Of a DNA stretch of 21,270 nt, positions 21,062 to 21,270 are shown piece after piece; the first letter of the stretch is position 1; each line of letters starts with the position of its first letter. This DNA is from an uncultured Actinomyces sp. (lineage in GTDB: Bacteria; Actinomycetota; Actinomycetes; Actinomycetales; Actinomycetaceae): the NCBI GenBank assembly GCA_938040725.1, contig CALHZX010000018.1:1-21270 (forward strand), read 5' to 3'. A program made the translations under genes and the position numbers. The notes beneath the pieces are model-generated. The model saw nothing but the letters and a program-made list of their open reading frames with translations, made no database searches and was not told where the DNA came from.

Positions 21062-21270
21062 TTATGCGCGGGGCTGGCGCTCCGCCCACTCGCCGAGGCT
21101 CACGCGCGGACCCGTGAAGAACGGGGTGTCCTCACGCACGTAGAGGCGCGCCTCGGTGTAACGCTGGGCGTGCATGACGCCCTCGAGACGGTCGAGGGTG
21201 TCGGCCTCGAACGCGAGCACCCACTCGTAGTCGGAGAAGCCGAAGGCCGACAGGGTCGAGCCCTTGACGT
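21062..21270 (-). CDS. hemQ: coproheme decarboxylase HemQ (chlorite dismutase family), 3' end
   Basis: Only the last 68 codons are in the window; the gene continues past the right edge. The translation VKGSTLSAFGFSDYEWVLAF, continuing with EADTLDRLEGVMHAQRYTEARLYVREDTPFFTGPR, matches the C-terminal part of actinobacterial HemQ/ChdC. There the FGxxDYEWV strand and the EARxYVREDxPFFTG end are highly conserved. HemQ catalyses the last step of the coproporphyrin-dependent heme pathway, turning coproheme into heme b by two oxidative decarboxylations. It ends with TAA, followed by a hairpin shared with the convergent esterase gene. Upstream genes of the pathway, if present, lie outside the window. 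Confidence 0.9.
   Translation of the reverse strand, partial: VKGSTLSAFGFSDYEWVLAFEADTLDRLEGVMHAQRYTEARLYVREDTPFFTGPRVSLGEWAERQPRA

Overview
The window is high-GC chromosomal DNA from an actinobacterium, most likely a member of the Actinomycetaceae (Schaalia/Actinomyces-like). That assignment is an inference. It rests on GC-rich codon use, many GTG starts, the tatD - rpf - ksgA gene order, G5-domain cell-wall hydrolases, and several genes that look leaderless (a -10 hexamer 6-7 nt before the start codon). I recognised no phage or transposase genes and no tRNA or rRNA genes.

Layout. (1) 1-6026, all on the minus strand: the 5' part of ksgA/rsmA (cut by the window edge), a secreted DUF4230 protein, two adjacent G5-domain cell-wall hydrolase genes (one with an SLT-like catalytic domain, one a true RpfB-type Rpf), a TatD nuclease and a DJ-1/PfpI protein. 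Between the DUF4230 gene and the first hydrolase lies a strict 19-bp-period array of seven short sites, four pointing one way and three the other. (2) 6141-9527, minus: one very large fused ABC exporter (ATPase plus FtsX-type permease) whose external domain contains a run of pentapeptide repeats. (3) 9742-12981: a GNAT acetyltransferase (+), a CPA1 Na+/H+ antiporter (-) and an Ogt-type DNA alkyltransferase (+). (4) 13063-15001, minus: a YkvI-family membrane protein, followed upstream by a decayed partial copy of the same gene. (5) 15154-18976: a lone Phd/YefM antitoxin (+), a nitroreductase (-), a threonine-aldolase-like PLP enzyme (-), a lone RelB/DinJ antitoxin (-), a SAM methyltransferase (+) and the ribosome-rescue factor ArfB (-). 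(6) 19035-21270: a uracil-DNA-glycosylase-family protein (-), a membrane-anchored esterase (+) preceded by a possible 16-codon leader ORF and a long-spaced inverted repeat, and the 3' end of hemQ/chdC (-).

How the genes fit together. The first block is the conserved actinobacterial neighbourhood that links cell-wall remodelling during regrowth (Rpf-type enzymes) with 16S rRNA maturation (KsgA). The rest is mostly single-gene housekeeping: stress and repair functions (DJ-1, Ogt, UDG, ArfB, nitroreductase) and transport (ABC exporter, antiporter, YkvI). Signs of decay or exchange cluster at 14.4-17.7 kb: a pseudogene and two antitoxins without toxins. The least explained element is the 19-bp-period array at 1331-1454.
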